Assembly (NCBI RefSeq): GCF_000218685.1
Contig: NW_006763305.1
Coordinates: 473,298-537,297 of the forward strand
Origin: Serpula lacrymans var. lacrymans S7.9
Taxonomy: Eukaryota > Basidiomycota > Agaricomycetes > Boletales > Serpulaceae
Length of the DNA: 64,000 nucleotides
Reading direction: 5' to 3'
Position 1 is the first letter of the stretch. Every line of letters begins with the position of its first letter. The notes under the pieces are model-generated. The model saw only the letters and a program-made list of their open reading frames with translations, was not told where the DNA came from and did not search any database. The position numbers and the translations under genes are program-made. Below, piece after piece: positions 35,313 through 46,575 of the stretch.

Positions 35313-35600
35313 AAGCTGATTGAGGACGTACTGAGTCAATGTGTTACACGGCCATGAACACCTGTTATCCTCTCTCATTTACCTCTGTCGACTTACTGGC
35401 ATAGGAACTTTCACATCAATTTAAAATACCTTGATTTTTGTGAATCTGTATACCCAGCTTGCGCGTTATCGTGCTGACTCTTCGAAGGGCCTCATCCGTA
35501 CGAAAGATAGGGTCTTCCTTCTTGCTTGAGTCCTATGTGATAATACTTGCTGGAAAAACGTTGACATATTGATAAACCCCTTTATATCGTTGATCCATAT

Positions 35601-36435
35601 TTACGGGAGCGTGAATACAGGATCGTCAGTACTCTCAATTATTCTTGTAGGATCCAGCATATTGGCCATAATAAATTCACCATCTGTGAACTTTTGATTA
35701 GTGGAGGAAGTAAACGCGCAGTGAAGCATACTTGGCCCGTCGTTTTCCTCAGCTCTCCAGATTGCTTCTTCCAAGTCCTTCGCGACGCCAGTTACAACAT
35801 GTCTTTTGACTAGCCTGATTTTCGCTTCTTTGAGATCGACGTGAAGGAACCATCTCTCGTCGAGGAGCTTAGCACCTTCACTCCATGGATCAATGGATAG
35901 AATCGTATAAAGACCCTCTATCACGACAATGCGATGATAAGGATGAATCGATACGGCTTCAGGAGTCGGATCCTTCACAGCATGATCGAAAGAAGGTGCA
36001 AGGATAATCGGTGTCAATGGTGTCAAATCTTGGCGTAGGAGCCGCGTAAATGCAACATAGGAAATGCCATCAAACGTCCAGTGGGCACCTCTCTTATCGT
36101 GAGCAAGTTTTGGATCAGGAAAACCGTCAAGTTGCGCCCTTGTAAGGTGCCAGCCGTCAAGGCCAACGAGAATTGCGGTCGGATGGGGGGTATCACGAAC
36201 GCTGATATCTGTGGATGCGGAATTGATGATAGCATTCGTCTTTTCGACTACAAGCTTTGCCAATGATGATTTCCCAGAGGCAGGAACGCCAGCGATTCCC
36301 ACTAGCAAACGAGAACTAGACGAAGTCCTAGATATTGATTGTCAAAGCTCGATATAAATCTGCATATTGGGAGCACACATACTGTTTCAGGCATTCCACT
36401 AGATATTTAGCCAGTTCTGATGCTATTCCCTCCAT
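35601..36435 (-). CDS. P-loop kinase of the uridine kinase/phosphoribulokinase superfamily
   Basis: Two exons (36435-36383 and 36327-35601) join to 259 aa. The upstream ATG at 36435 is preferred because the longest unspliced frame lacks an ATG before the P-loop. Walker A is GVPASGKSS (residues 31-39). DGWHLTRAQLDGFPDPKLAH follows, then RRGAHWTFD-like DKRGAHWTFDG, SFDHAVKDP, IVVIEGLYTIL (Walker B region) and FLHVDLKEAKIRLVKRHVVT, an Arg-containing lid. The layout fits fungal members related to yeast YFH7 and bacterial pantothenate/fructose kinases of the PRK/URK clan. The substrate is therefore unknown, probably a small alcohol or nucleoside. Cytosolic; no targeting signal seen. Confidence 0.85.
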
Positions 36436-36845
36436 ATCCAAAAATCTAATAAGCAAGATGGCTGCAACCTGAGAATCTTCAAGCTTTAGGCCATACTGGC
36501 ATCACGGACCGCTTTAAATTGAGCATGTGAGAATCAGTAGTATAAGCTTAAGCCACGATACTAAAAGTATTAAAGTATAATATGGTGGATCCGAATGCAT
36601 GGTTACACTTTGGATACACCCGCATCGCGGCAACAATTTTTTGAATAAAAAAAGCAGCGATCATTTAATAAGTATCCCACTTTCTGGCGTCATGCTTCCG
36701 CTACTTCCCCTGGCATCCTCAATGCAGTGGTACTTAAGCAGAATTTGAGAAATAGTGGAGAGTAAAGACTTGTGACGATCCACTCGAATTCGCTGTGCAT
36801 GATGTGGCGCAGTCTCTGATATTTTGGATATCCTCTGGTATAATT
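36436..36845. other. Intergenic, no gene seen
   Basis: AT-rich, with promoter of the minus-strand kinase on the left. Nothing else recognised. Confidence 0.4.
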
Positions 36846-37309
36846 TTGGCTTGCCTTCAAATCCGTCTGGATTAAATTACAGGATATTGAAAAGCGGACG
36901 AAAGCTATCGATACCAAGCCCACTGGGCGTAATCCAGACAGAAGTGATTAATATACTCTCCCTGTTATCCAGGACCCTTCTACGGGTACCGGTGATTCCG
37001 CTTTCATGCAGAGTATGAGCCCAATGTTCTTGCTGGTAGCTGCCAGCTCCAAAAAGCGAGGAATACTTCTGTAAAAATGCCGAGATTAGATTTGGTACCA
37101 AGTCGAAGGACATTTCACCCGAAGGTCCGCAGCGCGAACAGCAATGGAAGAACGCAAAGGATTTTCTTGGGGCCACTGATGGTTGGTATGTACAAAGCGG
37201 TGGTAAATGGATAATGGGAGATCCGTTCTCCTATGCAGATATCATCGTAAGCGTTGCTTTTGAGAAGGACCAGTGGGAGGACATGAGGTCTTGGCATGGT
37301 GGACGGTAG
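36846..37309 (+). pseudogene. Decayed duplicate of the neighbouring glutathione S-transferase
   Basis: The sequence is collinear with exon 2 of the GST at 38043-38859: CCGTCTGGATTAAATTACAG, then AAGCCCACTGGGCG, CAGGACCCTTCTACGGGT and TTCACCCGAAGGTCCGCAGCG. It ends CAAAGCGGTGGTAAATGGAT, AATGGGAGA and CTCCTATGCAGATATCATCG. It has lost roughly 100 bp (the segment after DPSTGA up to ESAFM), has multiple frame breaks and stops, and ends where the intact gene has GGRWDD. Exon 1 is not found. Old, non-functional tandem duplicate. Confidence 0.88.
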
Positions 37310-38042
37310 GGCGGCTTACGATTTACATTAGCTGTAGGATTCCGACCTTTGAATGCTACATTGACCGTCAGTATACAATCCTGCAGCTGAGCTCCTCCGT
37401 ACGGGAGGGGTATGACCACAATAGACGTGAAACCAGTAAGCAGTAAGCAGTAAGCAGAGTATTTCTTCATCTATCAGCGCACTCGTAGATAGTGTCTTTT
37501 GTTTGAATACCGTGTCTCGTTGCGTTGAGTTACTATCAATCTCCCTTGTTTGACTTGATTCAACGAAGGTGACGATGATAGTCGATCGATGTATTGTAAC
37601 TTGCCATTTCTGCCTTTGAAGGAATTCGATGCGAGTCCCCCATTTTAAATGTAGTGGTGACCTGGAAAGATTTGGATCCAGTATGATCCAGAAGCTGATG
37701 CGAACCCAGAAGACCGAGAGTCCGTGGAATAGGTCTTGGAACTTCGCAGGAGACAAGGATTAGTTAGCTGAATCAGCGTACGACGTAAAAGTGGTTTTTC
37801 CCGAGCAACATGCATTAGTTATCACAATGATTCAGCAACGGCAGCTGATTGATGATCGCGACTTCTTCATTGATTATCGTGTTATCTCCCTAAAAAGTAC
37901 GAACTCAATGGGCTTTTGTAGGCAGGAGAGGAAAACACATTACAAAGCAGTTCGGTCGAGCTAAACATATTTAAGACGTTCTCTGCATTCAACGACCAGC
38001 AATCACTGCAGATAATTGACACTCACTTCATATTCTCTACGC
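37310..38042. other. Intergenic, promoter of the intact GST
   Basis: A short triplicate AGTAAGCAGTAAGCAGTAAGCAG occurs near 37435-37456. Otherwise nothing was recognised. Confidence 0.45.
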
Positions 38043-38859
38043 ATGTCTCAGCCCATTATACTATATGATCTTCCGGGAAAAGTTCCTGGAAAAGCTCTGT
38101 CTGGCAACATATTCAAAACAAGGTGAGTAGCTCGGTTGAACCCATCGTTTTCATGTTATGGACACGTCTGACTTACACGTTCGCTGTTGTAGGTACACGC
38201 TTGCCTACAAAGGTTTGGTATTCCAATCTGTCTGGATTGAATCACAGGATATTGAGGAGCGGATGAAGGCCATCGGTGCCAAACCCACTGGGCGTAAGCC
38301 CGACGGAAGCGGCGACTTCTACACCCTTCCTACTATCCAGGACCCTTCTACGGGTGCCGTTGTCTCCGACTCTTTCGCCATCGCAGAATACCTCGAGAAG
38401 ACATATCCATCCAAACCCACCGTCTTCCCCCGCAATACTAAAGCCCTCATCAGCGCCTTCGAATCCGCTTTCATGAACACCCTAGGCCCTGCGTTCCCAG
38501 TAATGAACGTCGTGGTTGCTCCAAAGTTGTATCCCAAGAACGAGGAGTACTTTAAGAAACAGGCCGAGGTTAGGTTTGGCGTCAAATGGGAGGATATTTC
38601 ACCCGTAGGCCCAAAGCGAGACGCGGACTGGAAAAACACAAAAGCGGCCTTCGGGATCATTGATGGGTGGTATTCAAAAAGCGGTGGTAAATGGATCATG
38701 GGAGACACGTTCTCCTATGCAGATATTCTCGTAGCTGCATGGATGAGGTGTTTCAGTGTTGCCTTTGATAAAGACCAATGGGAGGAGGTGAAGTCTTGGA
38801 ATGGCGGACGCTGGGACGACATAGTTGAAGAGATCAACAAGTATTCCATTCTGGACTGA
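38043..38859 (+). CDS. Glutathione S-transferase
   Basis: Conjugates glutathione to electrophiles or reduces them; cytosolic. Exon 1 (38043-38122) and exon 2 (38193-38859) join in phase 2 to 248 aa. The N-terminal thioredoxin-like domain reads IILYDLPGKVPGKALSGNIF, KTRYTLAYKGLVFQSVWIES, the cis-Pro region GSGDFYTLPTIQDPS and VVSDSFAIAEYLEKTYP, where the D-S-F pattern is the glutathione gamma-glutamyl contact. The helical C-terminal domain ends with GGKWIMGDTFSYADILVAAW. The SPNTWKTRY-like start (here SGNIFKTRY) and length suggest one of the basidiomycete-expanded classes (etherase-like GTE or FuA), but I cannot decide which. A dead copy lies 0.7 kb upstream. Confidence 0.92.
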
Positions 38860-40075
38860 TGGATGAGTGTTACAAATGTGAATAGCCATATTCTTACATT
38901 ACTTTACTGAAGCAAAGATCTGTACAATGTATATGGTGTTACGAGCTCGAATCGACTGCGCCATTAGGATACTGACTGTTGCGTGCCTGGTTTAATCCCA
39001 GTCTTTAGTTTTCCGTATGGACTGCAGGGACATACATTCGTGCCTTTATTCTGTCCATATTCACACTGCCGCATTGTAGCCCCCGTGTCTGCTTGAGCCG
39101 ATAGATGCGCACCATCCGCGTTGCGCCTACGCAAAGATGGTTGGCTCATGGACCCTGTTTAGGCTGCATGAACGAACATGAAATTGAATGAAATATGTAA
39201 TACCCAGGACGCGAGCTGCGACATGCTGCTCTAGCTTTATCCTAGTCTTGCCGAAACTGAATTATTGATGTTGGTGATGGTAGATTCGGATGATGAAGTA
39301 GTTTCACGGGCGAAAATTCTACTGATTGCTCTTCAGCTCGCTTTGTAAGGGCGAAAACATCAAAGTTTAAGACCGAGATCGAGACCTGAGAAAATACGAG
39401 GCATCAATATATAGTTTAGCTAGATGAGAATATCACCAACGCAGCACAGCAACGCCGGAAGGGCGTGGGTGATCTGTTGGAGAAACGAGGTGAGTGTTAA
39501 AGTAGCTTGAGGATATGCAAATGGCATTTGAGAATTCGATCTATGCTGAGAGCATGTTAAGGGAAAGTACGCGGATGGAAGACATCACGAAAAGAAGAAT
39601 AGAATTCTTGTATGTATTAACACATGTTCGAAATCCATTGCAGTGATACTGTACACCCTGTCGACCTTCTCGGCCCCTCTTCAAGAATGTACAATTCGAT
39701 AACCTAGCGTTTAAAGCATATGATAATAAGACCGTTGAGAGCAAACTTATCGCTGTAGCTCAATCCAAGAGGGAAAAAGACATGGGTCGGGAAATCCTTG
39801 AAGTGGGATACGACACCTACTTGCACGCCAATAATTCGCAGTGTTCATGATTTCACGAGTTTTAAATTTCAGCCCTGTATCGTGGTCGATGTTAAATCCT
39901 AACCCGTACCAGCGAACCAAATATCACAGCCACTGCACAGCCACAAGTGCAAGGAGAACAGAGTTTCATGATTACAACCCTGTGGCAAGCGTTTTGCTTG
40001 CTAGAAGCTACACAGGCCCTGTCAACGATAGCCGCAACACTCTTGGGCAGTTATTCTTGTATTGATACCACTAAC
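38860..40075. other. Intergenic, no gene seen
   Basis: Several short frames, none with domain or splice support. No repeat structure noticed. Confidence 0.45.
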
Positions 40076-43000
40076 ATGGCAAATGACCAGGGAAGGATTA
40101 TCAGAAGGTGAGCACCACACACTAAGGTCATTAAGGCAGTCATGATGACCCTGTCTGATCATTGAATTACACAGGGCAAACTCAAAGACAATACACGATA
40201 AGTTCTTGGTTGGATACCAGGGATGGTGAGTATTTTTCTACTCCACTTCTCAATTGGTGTTCTGTCGAGCTGTATCCTACACGAACCGATGACCTTCTGA
40301 TTGACTGGGAATTCGGAGTAATGGGTAAAGCAGTAATGTGCCATTACATTTGGATCGCAAATTCCACCATTCAATGGCTCGCTCCCTTATTTTCGTACAA
40401 ACACTAATATCACTGCCTTCGCTTTCTCTTTGTACAGGTTCACTTGTGCGGGAGATGGTGAGCCAATCGGTCCAGGTAAAATACGGCATTTATACAAGGT
40501 TTCTGGTCTTCTGATATATGTTCTCATTTCAGGACACCATGGTTGGCTTCACTGGTTCAATAAACCATTACCCGATGGTGGTCGGCCTAATACCGACCTC
40601 TGGCCAGATCTATCAGAGTATTCACCATCCGAGCTATACCCTGCTCCTGGTCTCAAATATGCTAACGGGGACCAGGCGTTTTTATTCTCATCACGGCATC
40701 CCAAGACGGTACAAAGGTACTTATCTTCTTGTTTCCTTATTACCCATTGAATTGACATGTATCTTAGGCATTTCCATTGGATGGCACTTCATGGAGTAGA
40801 CGGCGCTCTTTTGCAGCGATTTCTTGGACAATGTGATCTAGAGGCAGGTAACGAAGGCATTAGGCGCAGTCGGGATGAGGTTGGTGATCGAGTTAGAGAA
40901 GCAGCCGAGCAAGAGGGTAGAGTTTTCGCCATAATGTAGCCTTATATCTTTCTCAACGATCTGGCGCTGACTTGGACCTGTTAACAGGTACGATGTCTCA
41001 GGAGTCGCCCCAGATAGAATCCAACGTGTCTTGGAGAACGATTGGATCCACCTTCTTCATGATAAATGCGTCTTAGATAGTCCTAATTATCTAAAGGAAC
41101 AAGGAAGGCCTGTCGTTGTTTTATGGGGTACACCAATTTTTGTCCACGCTCTCCTGGATTATATATCTAACACTTGGTGTAGGTTTTGGCTTCAATAATC
41201 GCAACCACTCACCCGCAGTCCTTCGTGCTATTATTGCATATCTGCGCAGCGTTACACCCGGTGGCGCCTATATCGTCGCAGGGGCGCCAGCACACTGGCG
41301 CACATCTTCGGGCGATGCCGACCGAGATCCCGAGTTTCTAGACATTTGGTTGAATGAATTCGACGCTATCAGCCCTTGGACGGTTGGTAGATACGGTAAC
41401 GAAGACGATGCTGACAGATGGGGGGAAGAGAAAATCAAAACAGACGCCGAATTTTTGAGAAGCAAGGGGCAGGAAACTGGTAGAAAGGTGGATTACATGC
41501 CCGTCGTCCTTCCTGGGGGCAGTGTGGGTCCTGCCTTTTGTGCCAGTTGCTCCCCCTTTAATCATTCTGATTTCAGGGATATAATCTATCTCAAGGCAAG
41601 TGGAGCTTCAATGGTATCAAACGTAATGGAGGACATTTTTTGTGGAAACAAATATATAACGCACGTCGTCATGGCGTGAGGACGCTTTATGGGGCAATGT
41701 GGGACGAGTACGTCGATAATTGTCAGATTAACAGATATCCAGCTCAATCGTATGGTTAGATATGACGAGGGAACTGCATTCATGCCAGTTGTATCGAAGA
41801 AAAGTATGGTACCAGTCCATGACAAGTATCAGTTCATGGCACTCGATGAAGACGGTCACGATCTTCCTTCGGACTGGTTCGTTTTCTTGCTCGATCTTAA
41901 TTTGGCTAACCGTCACTTAAAAAAATTATCAGGTATATGCGCATATGTGGTCTTGCTGCTGAGGGTCTACGCGGTGACCGTGTATTACTGGATACTTTCC
42001 CGATCAAAGAACTCCAGGACTATTGGTCCACAAGGCCACGGTTTGAAGAGAGTTCAGGGTCGGGAGCTTACATTGGGGGTAGCAGCAGTAGTCAGACCTA
42101 TCAAGGCTGGTTGGCAGCTGAAGGCGGAAATCAATCAAAAGACGAACCGCCGCCCCCACCGTATTCAGTAGAGGCCGTTGATCTTGTGTCCCCTCTACCG
42201 GCACACTCGCAGCACAGTGCGCCCCCGCCTAATTTGTCGAGCAAACCATCATTGACTGCTCCAGCTCCCCCACGTGTAGCCTTGCATTCACGACCTAGCT
42301 CTATTGGACAAGCAAGTTCTGTGCAGCCCGAGTCAACAAGTACTCCTCAAGCTATTTCGATGCTTGCAGATGATTTTAGCCAGCAGATGATCTCATCCCC
42401 ATCTCGGCCACCGCATTCTCCAGGGCCTTCATCACACCCACCAATGATGGCCATGCCCGCGCCCCCTATGTCATCTACCAATACGCATTGGGAAACGTCA
42501 CCACCAGGGGCATGGTCTCAGGTGGAGTGGCCTCCCAAGGAATGGAACATTCATTCGCGCCCACCAGTTCCATTAGCTTCTCATCCCGGGCATAATCCAA
42601 ACTCGATGAGCTACAGCCCTTCACGCACCCCTACCTCTCCACCCCCTGCTCCGCCACTTACAACGAAACCTTCTGTGTCTGGACCACAATCTCCAAGTAC
42701 TGTCGTAGGTGACTACACCCCTCAACAACCTCAACCTCATCAAGTTCTCGGAGCCCACGCTCCTCATCAAAACCATGCTTCCACATCTCATCCACATTCC
42801 CCGGCCCATCTTTCACCCTATGATCCACCTGCCGTTAGTGGATTGGGCCATCAATTTCCTCAAGTTAACGTACCGCAATTTCAACAAGTCAATTACGAGC
42901 CTTATCGGCCTTCTCATCAAAGGACGTCCTCCAATCCAAACGATCCAACTCAGATGCCGCAGTCGCCAGGATCAGCAATGTATAAACCTCCTTCAGCTCC

Positions 43001-43371
43001 CCCTCGTACGTGCTTCCAATGTGGTGTTTTTACGTGATAGCCTGACTTTGATCTGGCGTGATTAGGGAACTACGGCCCACCGCCACCGCGGCCACGACCC
43101 TCAAGTTCGCCATCCACACAGCCATCGGAACCTGGCCCGGCTTACCCCAATGCACAATCGTCCCCTTTATCTATTAACGGTGGGGCCTTAGCCAACCGTG
43201 CATGGAGCGCCGTGGACAGAGTCGCGGGCCAAGATAAAAGAAAACAGCTTGAGAAAGGTGTTGAGACTTTGGCGCAAAGTACGTTCCTGGTTGTGACCTC
43301 TTGCCCCATCCACTTACCGGAGCTTTGACTCAGCCGGTAGCAAGCTATTCAATAAATATAAACGATCTTAA
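40076..43371 (+). CDS. GH99/GH71-like glycoside hydrolase with long Pro-rich tail
   Basis: Multi-exon gene. Supported early exons are 40076-40107, 40175-40225, 40438-40475, 40533-40716 and one from 40768. The product begins MANDQGRIIRR with no signal peptide. The catalytic part (about 490 residues) shows FLVGYQGWFTCAGDG, HHGWLHWFNKPLPDGGRPNT, WPDLSEYSPSELYPAP, FHWMALHGVDGALLQRFLGQ, FAIMYDVSGV, RPVVVLWGFGF and TPGGAYIVAGAPAHWRT. It ends with FDAISPWTVGRYGNEDDADR, YGAMWDEYDEGTAFMPV and IKELQDYWSTRPRFEE. This resembles proteins annotated in fungi as xylosidase/arabinosidase with a GH99/GH71-like fold; activity is unproven. From about 42050 the tail is a roughly 350-residue Pro/Ser/Gln-rich region with a PPPPPYS motif. 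It ends AWSAVDRVAGQDKRKQLEKG and a final small exon (LFNKYKRS, stop 43369-43371). Confidence 0.75.
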
Positions 43372-43846
43372 CGTTGTCTCGGTGTAAGTAACGCGGGCGT
43401 TGTATGAGTGTAAACGTAGTGTCGCATTGTTATCGGACTTTTTTTAAAGAATGTTGATAAAAAAACCCATCCTAGAAATGTAAGACACAATAACCGTCGA
43501 AGGAGCAACGACAAAGTGATTGGTTGATGTCCATTAAGAAGATTCAAAATGCTACAGACGTTATACAATGTAAAGTACCGTGACGTGCTCGAAGAAGTGA
43601 TGACTGTGTCCACGACTATTCTAGCGGCAATCTATACGACCCTAGAATATCTAAACCTAAACCCAAAATTTACATATCAAGATGATGGTAACAACAAAAT
43701 TGGCCGGAGCAAAGAAATCTCAGCGGGTAATACATGCTCGACCAAACCGACAAAAAATCCACAAGTATACACATAAACCGAGAAAAACCAAAAAAAAAAT
43801 AATAAAACAAACAAAGGACTCAGCAAACGTCTTATCCGATTACCGC
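43372..43846. other. Convergent 3' intergenic region
   Basis: Between the GH99-like gene (plus) and the zinc-finger gene (minus). It includes an A-rich stretch near 43788-43815 and no gene. Confidence 0.45.
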
Positions 43847-45373
43847 CTAAAGCATTACCAGTCTCCCCATGACAAAACCACTTCCACCTACCAAACCCAG
43901 ATTGCTCAAATCCCTCCCGCCGAAGCCGAGGCCGGGACCTGGGAGTTTACCCTTCCACGCACATGGATGATAAGGTGTAACACCGACACTCTCGTCCCAC
44001 GAGTCACGTTCTTCTATCCACTCGTCTGTCGTTTCGTCCTTGTATGCCGACACAGGTGGGAGAGGGACGGATGTAGACTTTATGAACTCCATAGGTAAGA
44101 TTTTGAACGGGAGAAGCGAAGTAGGAATCCATTGCGAGGGCGAAGGGGCTCGCCGTCGGCGTTTGGGTGGTGCTTTAGATATAGAAGGAGATTTAGTGCT
44201 GGCGGACTGAGAGGGAGAGGAGGGACCTGACGGTGAGGAAGAACAGGGATCACCCATATTTTTCCGCTTATTGCTGCTTTGCTCTGAAGATGCTGGGGGA
44301 TCTCCAGAGACGTTTGAAGTACTAGACAAAGCTGAGATCGACGATTCAATGCTAGAAGCTGCAGAAGTTGACGAAGGCGGCGTTGCTGACGAGGGCGAAG
44401 TGCTGCTTTTGACAGAGTGGGCGGTATTGACGGGCTTCAGGATACAACGTTTGACATGACGATTTAAGTTTGATGCAACACCGAAACGGCGGCCACAAAT
44501 GTCGCACACAAACGCTGATACATATGTATTAGCTGAAGACTGAGCGGCGCCACTACACAGACTTAAGACGTACCTTTCTCCCCAGTGTGGACGAGGAGAT
44601 GCTGAATGATTACGGCACGATACAATTGAGCGATTGATGTGTGCATAAATCGAACCACTTACCTTGCGTAGAGTTGATGGTCTGTCGAAGGACTTTTCAC
44701 ACATCCAACAACCGTGCTTCTTTTCGCGAGGACGAGTTCCAGACGTGAGTACGCCTTCAGCCTTTGTGGCAGCATGCCGACTCGGAGGGGCTATAGCGGG
44801 TGCTGCACGAATGTCCGCACTGATCGTGGTAGAAGGTGGGGCCAATAACGGACCTGAGAGTGGCGGTGCGGTATGCTTTGGCATTGAGGTCATGGAGGAA
44901 GGGTCGGAACTGGTAGGGGTCATGTAAAGGGAAGGCACAATATGGTTCATGGTCGGCGTCAATGTCGGTGTGCTTTTATCGGATGGAGAATACGGGAGGT
45001 GCGGCCGACAAAAGAAAGGAGTATGGTCCGACCACTCACATGGTGCTTGAGACCCGGGCTGGAAGTCATAGGAAGAAGGAGGAAACGGGGAGATGGTGGG
45101 TCTGGTGATCATGGCAGAAAGGCTTGAGGTCGACGGGTCTTCGTCTGGAAATGCATATCTGTGACAGAGGTCTTGGTGATATCCGTTGTAGATGGATGAT
45201 CTTTCCAAGAAGTTTGCCACTGGATCTGGCTGGAAGGGGTGCGCCATATGGTGCTGGTAGAGGTACTCATCCTGTTGCTGGGCCTGCTGCTGCTGCTGTT
45301 GCGGATGTTGGGGACCAGCATACTGGGACGGGGCCGTCGACGTGGACTGCATCAGGGAGGGCCAAGTGGACAT
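43847..45373 (-). CDS. C2H2 zinc-finger transcription factor with a 28-nt microexon
   Basis: Probable DNA-binding regulator. The reading frame is open through both introns, but the conserved fingers only form after splicing exon 1 (45373-44663), a 28-nt exon 2 (44601-44574) and exon 3 (44514-43847). The result is 468 aa. Finger 1 is CWMCEKSFDRPSTLRK|HLLVHTGEK, with Cys at about 222 and 225 and His at 238 and 242; both His come from the microexon. Finger 2 is FVCDICGRRFGVASNLNRHV followed by KRC, a C2HC-type finger common in agaric regulators. The N-terminal region is Gln/His-rich (QQQQQQ near residue 25) and Ser/Pro-rich. A Lys/Arg patch PPKRRRRAPSPS is a likely nuclear localisation signal. 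The C-terminal domain (WIPTSLLPFKILPME, DEWIEERDSWDESVGVTPYH) is conserved-looking but not one I can name. Confidence 0.9.
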   Translation of the reverse strand: MSTWPSLMQSTSTAPSQYAGPQHPQQQQQQAQQQDEYLYQHHMAHPFQPDPVANFLERSSIYNGYHQDLCHRYAFPDEDPSTSSLSAMITRPTISPFPPSSYDFQPGSQAPCEWSDHTPFFCRPHLPYSPSDKSTPTLTPTMNHIVPSLYMTPTSSDPSSMTSMPKHTAPPLSGPLLAPPSTTISADIRAAPAIAPPSRHAATKAEGVLTSGTRPREKKHGCWMCEKSFDRPSTLRKVSGSIYAHINRSIVSCRNHSASPRPHWGERYVLSLCSGAAQSSANTYVSAFVCDICGRRFGVASNLNRHVKRCILKPVNTAHSVKSSTSPSSATPPSSTSAASSIESSISALSSTSNVSGDPPASSEQSSNKRKNMGDPCSSSPSGPSSPSQSASTKSPSISKAPPKRRRRAPSPSQWIPTSLLPFKILPMEFIKSTSVPLPPVSAYKDETTDEWIEERDSWDESVGVTPYHPCAWKGKLPGPGLGFGGRDLSNLGLVGGSGFVMGRLVML

Positions 45374-46575
45374 CGAGTATTGATGATGGAGATTTGAGAA
45401 TGGTGGATATGCAACGGTATCTGTGGGTGTTTATATATTACCTGCTGGTTGGCGTTCGACCCTAAGGGTGCGAAGACATAACAAAACGAGGTTCATTCCA
45501 TGACGGCCCAGACAACAGCCTTGAGTCGCTTGGGTATCGTTTATTTTACGACACAAAATTAGCCTTTCAACTCAGCGAACTTGCACTAGCTCTGGGACAA
45601 ATGCCGGTGCCATGGCTCTCACATTCCTCAAGGTGGCCGGCACGAGCCCAAGAACATTGGCAAGAAGTAGCAGCAAAAGGAATAGCATTTCCATCGTTTC
45701 ATCAATCACGGTTCTGATGGATGTCTTGTCGCGCGATAGTTCTTGTCTGTGCAAAGACCTGCCCGATAAGCTTACGGCTAGTTAGTTCTGAGACGAGGAA
45801 TGATTCGAGCGTAGCAGGAAACGAGTGTATTCCCGGGAACAGATCGATGTCTATGATTCCATCTAGATTGCCCCAATGCAGCACGGAGAAATCGGGCATA
45901 CCCGCTTTGGATCAATGGCTGCATGCTGGCCTCGTTGCATCCTCCTCGGAGTGCAGGTCGCTTGCCTCATACACATAGCTCACCGGTCGGGTTCTTCATA
46001 TCCTTTTCATGATTCAATTGCTTTCAGACTGCTATCGACGATCTCGGCAACTTGGGAATTAAATGTGAACACTTCAACAAGCACTCGTCATGCCTAAACA
46101 GACATATTCGTCTTAACAAACTTCGAATACTGGCCGTGTGTCTTCCTCGAGGTCTTCTTCGAGGTCTTCCTCGTCCCATCCTCTCATTACGGCCCATAGC
46201 CGACTCTTCATTCTTCAACAAACCATCCACTGGCAGCGGCATCGAAATGGTCCAGAAATTACTAAATACCGCACGCCATGCTCACCTGTCACATTTTGAG
46301 CGGTGATAGCAACGTACAATAAATCAGACGTGTCGTTGTATGAGAATTTTGTATGTCATCCTTCGTACCTTATACAGCCTGTCCGCGGGTTTACTTTGGA
46401 GACCGGTGGCATTCCGGAGATCCAAGAGGGAAGTGTTTGTTTGGCTCTATTACTTGTCGGGGCCGCTGCCAAATGGGCGCAAACAACATCTTTTGGCGAC
46501 AATCGCAATCCGCGCGTTTCAAGTTCACTGTTGAGATCGCGCGCGCCCGTGTCTTTCTCTCAGCACCTTGTAATC
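45374..46575. other. Divergent intergenic region, zinc-finger gene / RSC1-like gene
   Basis: Short minus-strand frames at 45572-45899 were considered and not accepted. A TCGAGGTCTTC direct repeat occurs near 46147-46170. It should contain both promoters. Confidence 0.4.

Noticed and set aside
45572..45899. Two overlapping minus-strand frames (LHWGNLDGIIDIDLFPGIHS; a Leu-rich hydrophobic stretch)
   Set aside because: Cannot be joined by a plausible intron, no family recognised. It lies where the divergent promoters should be.
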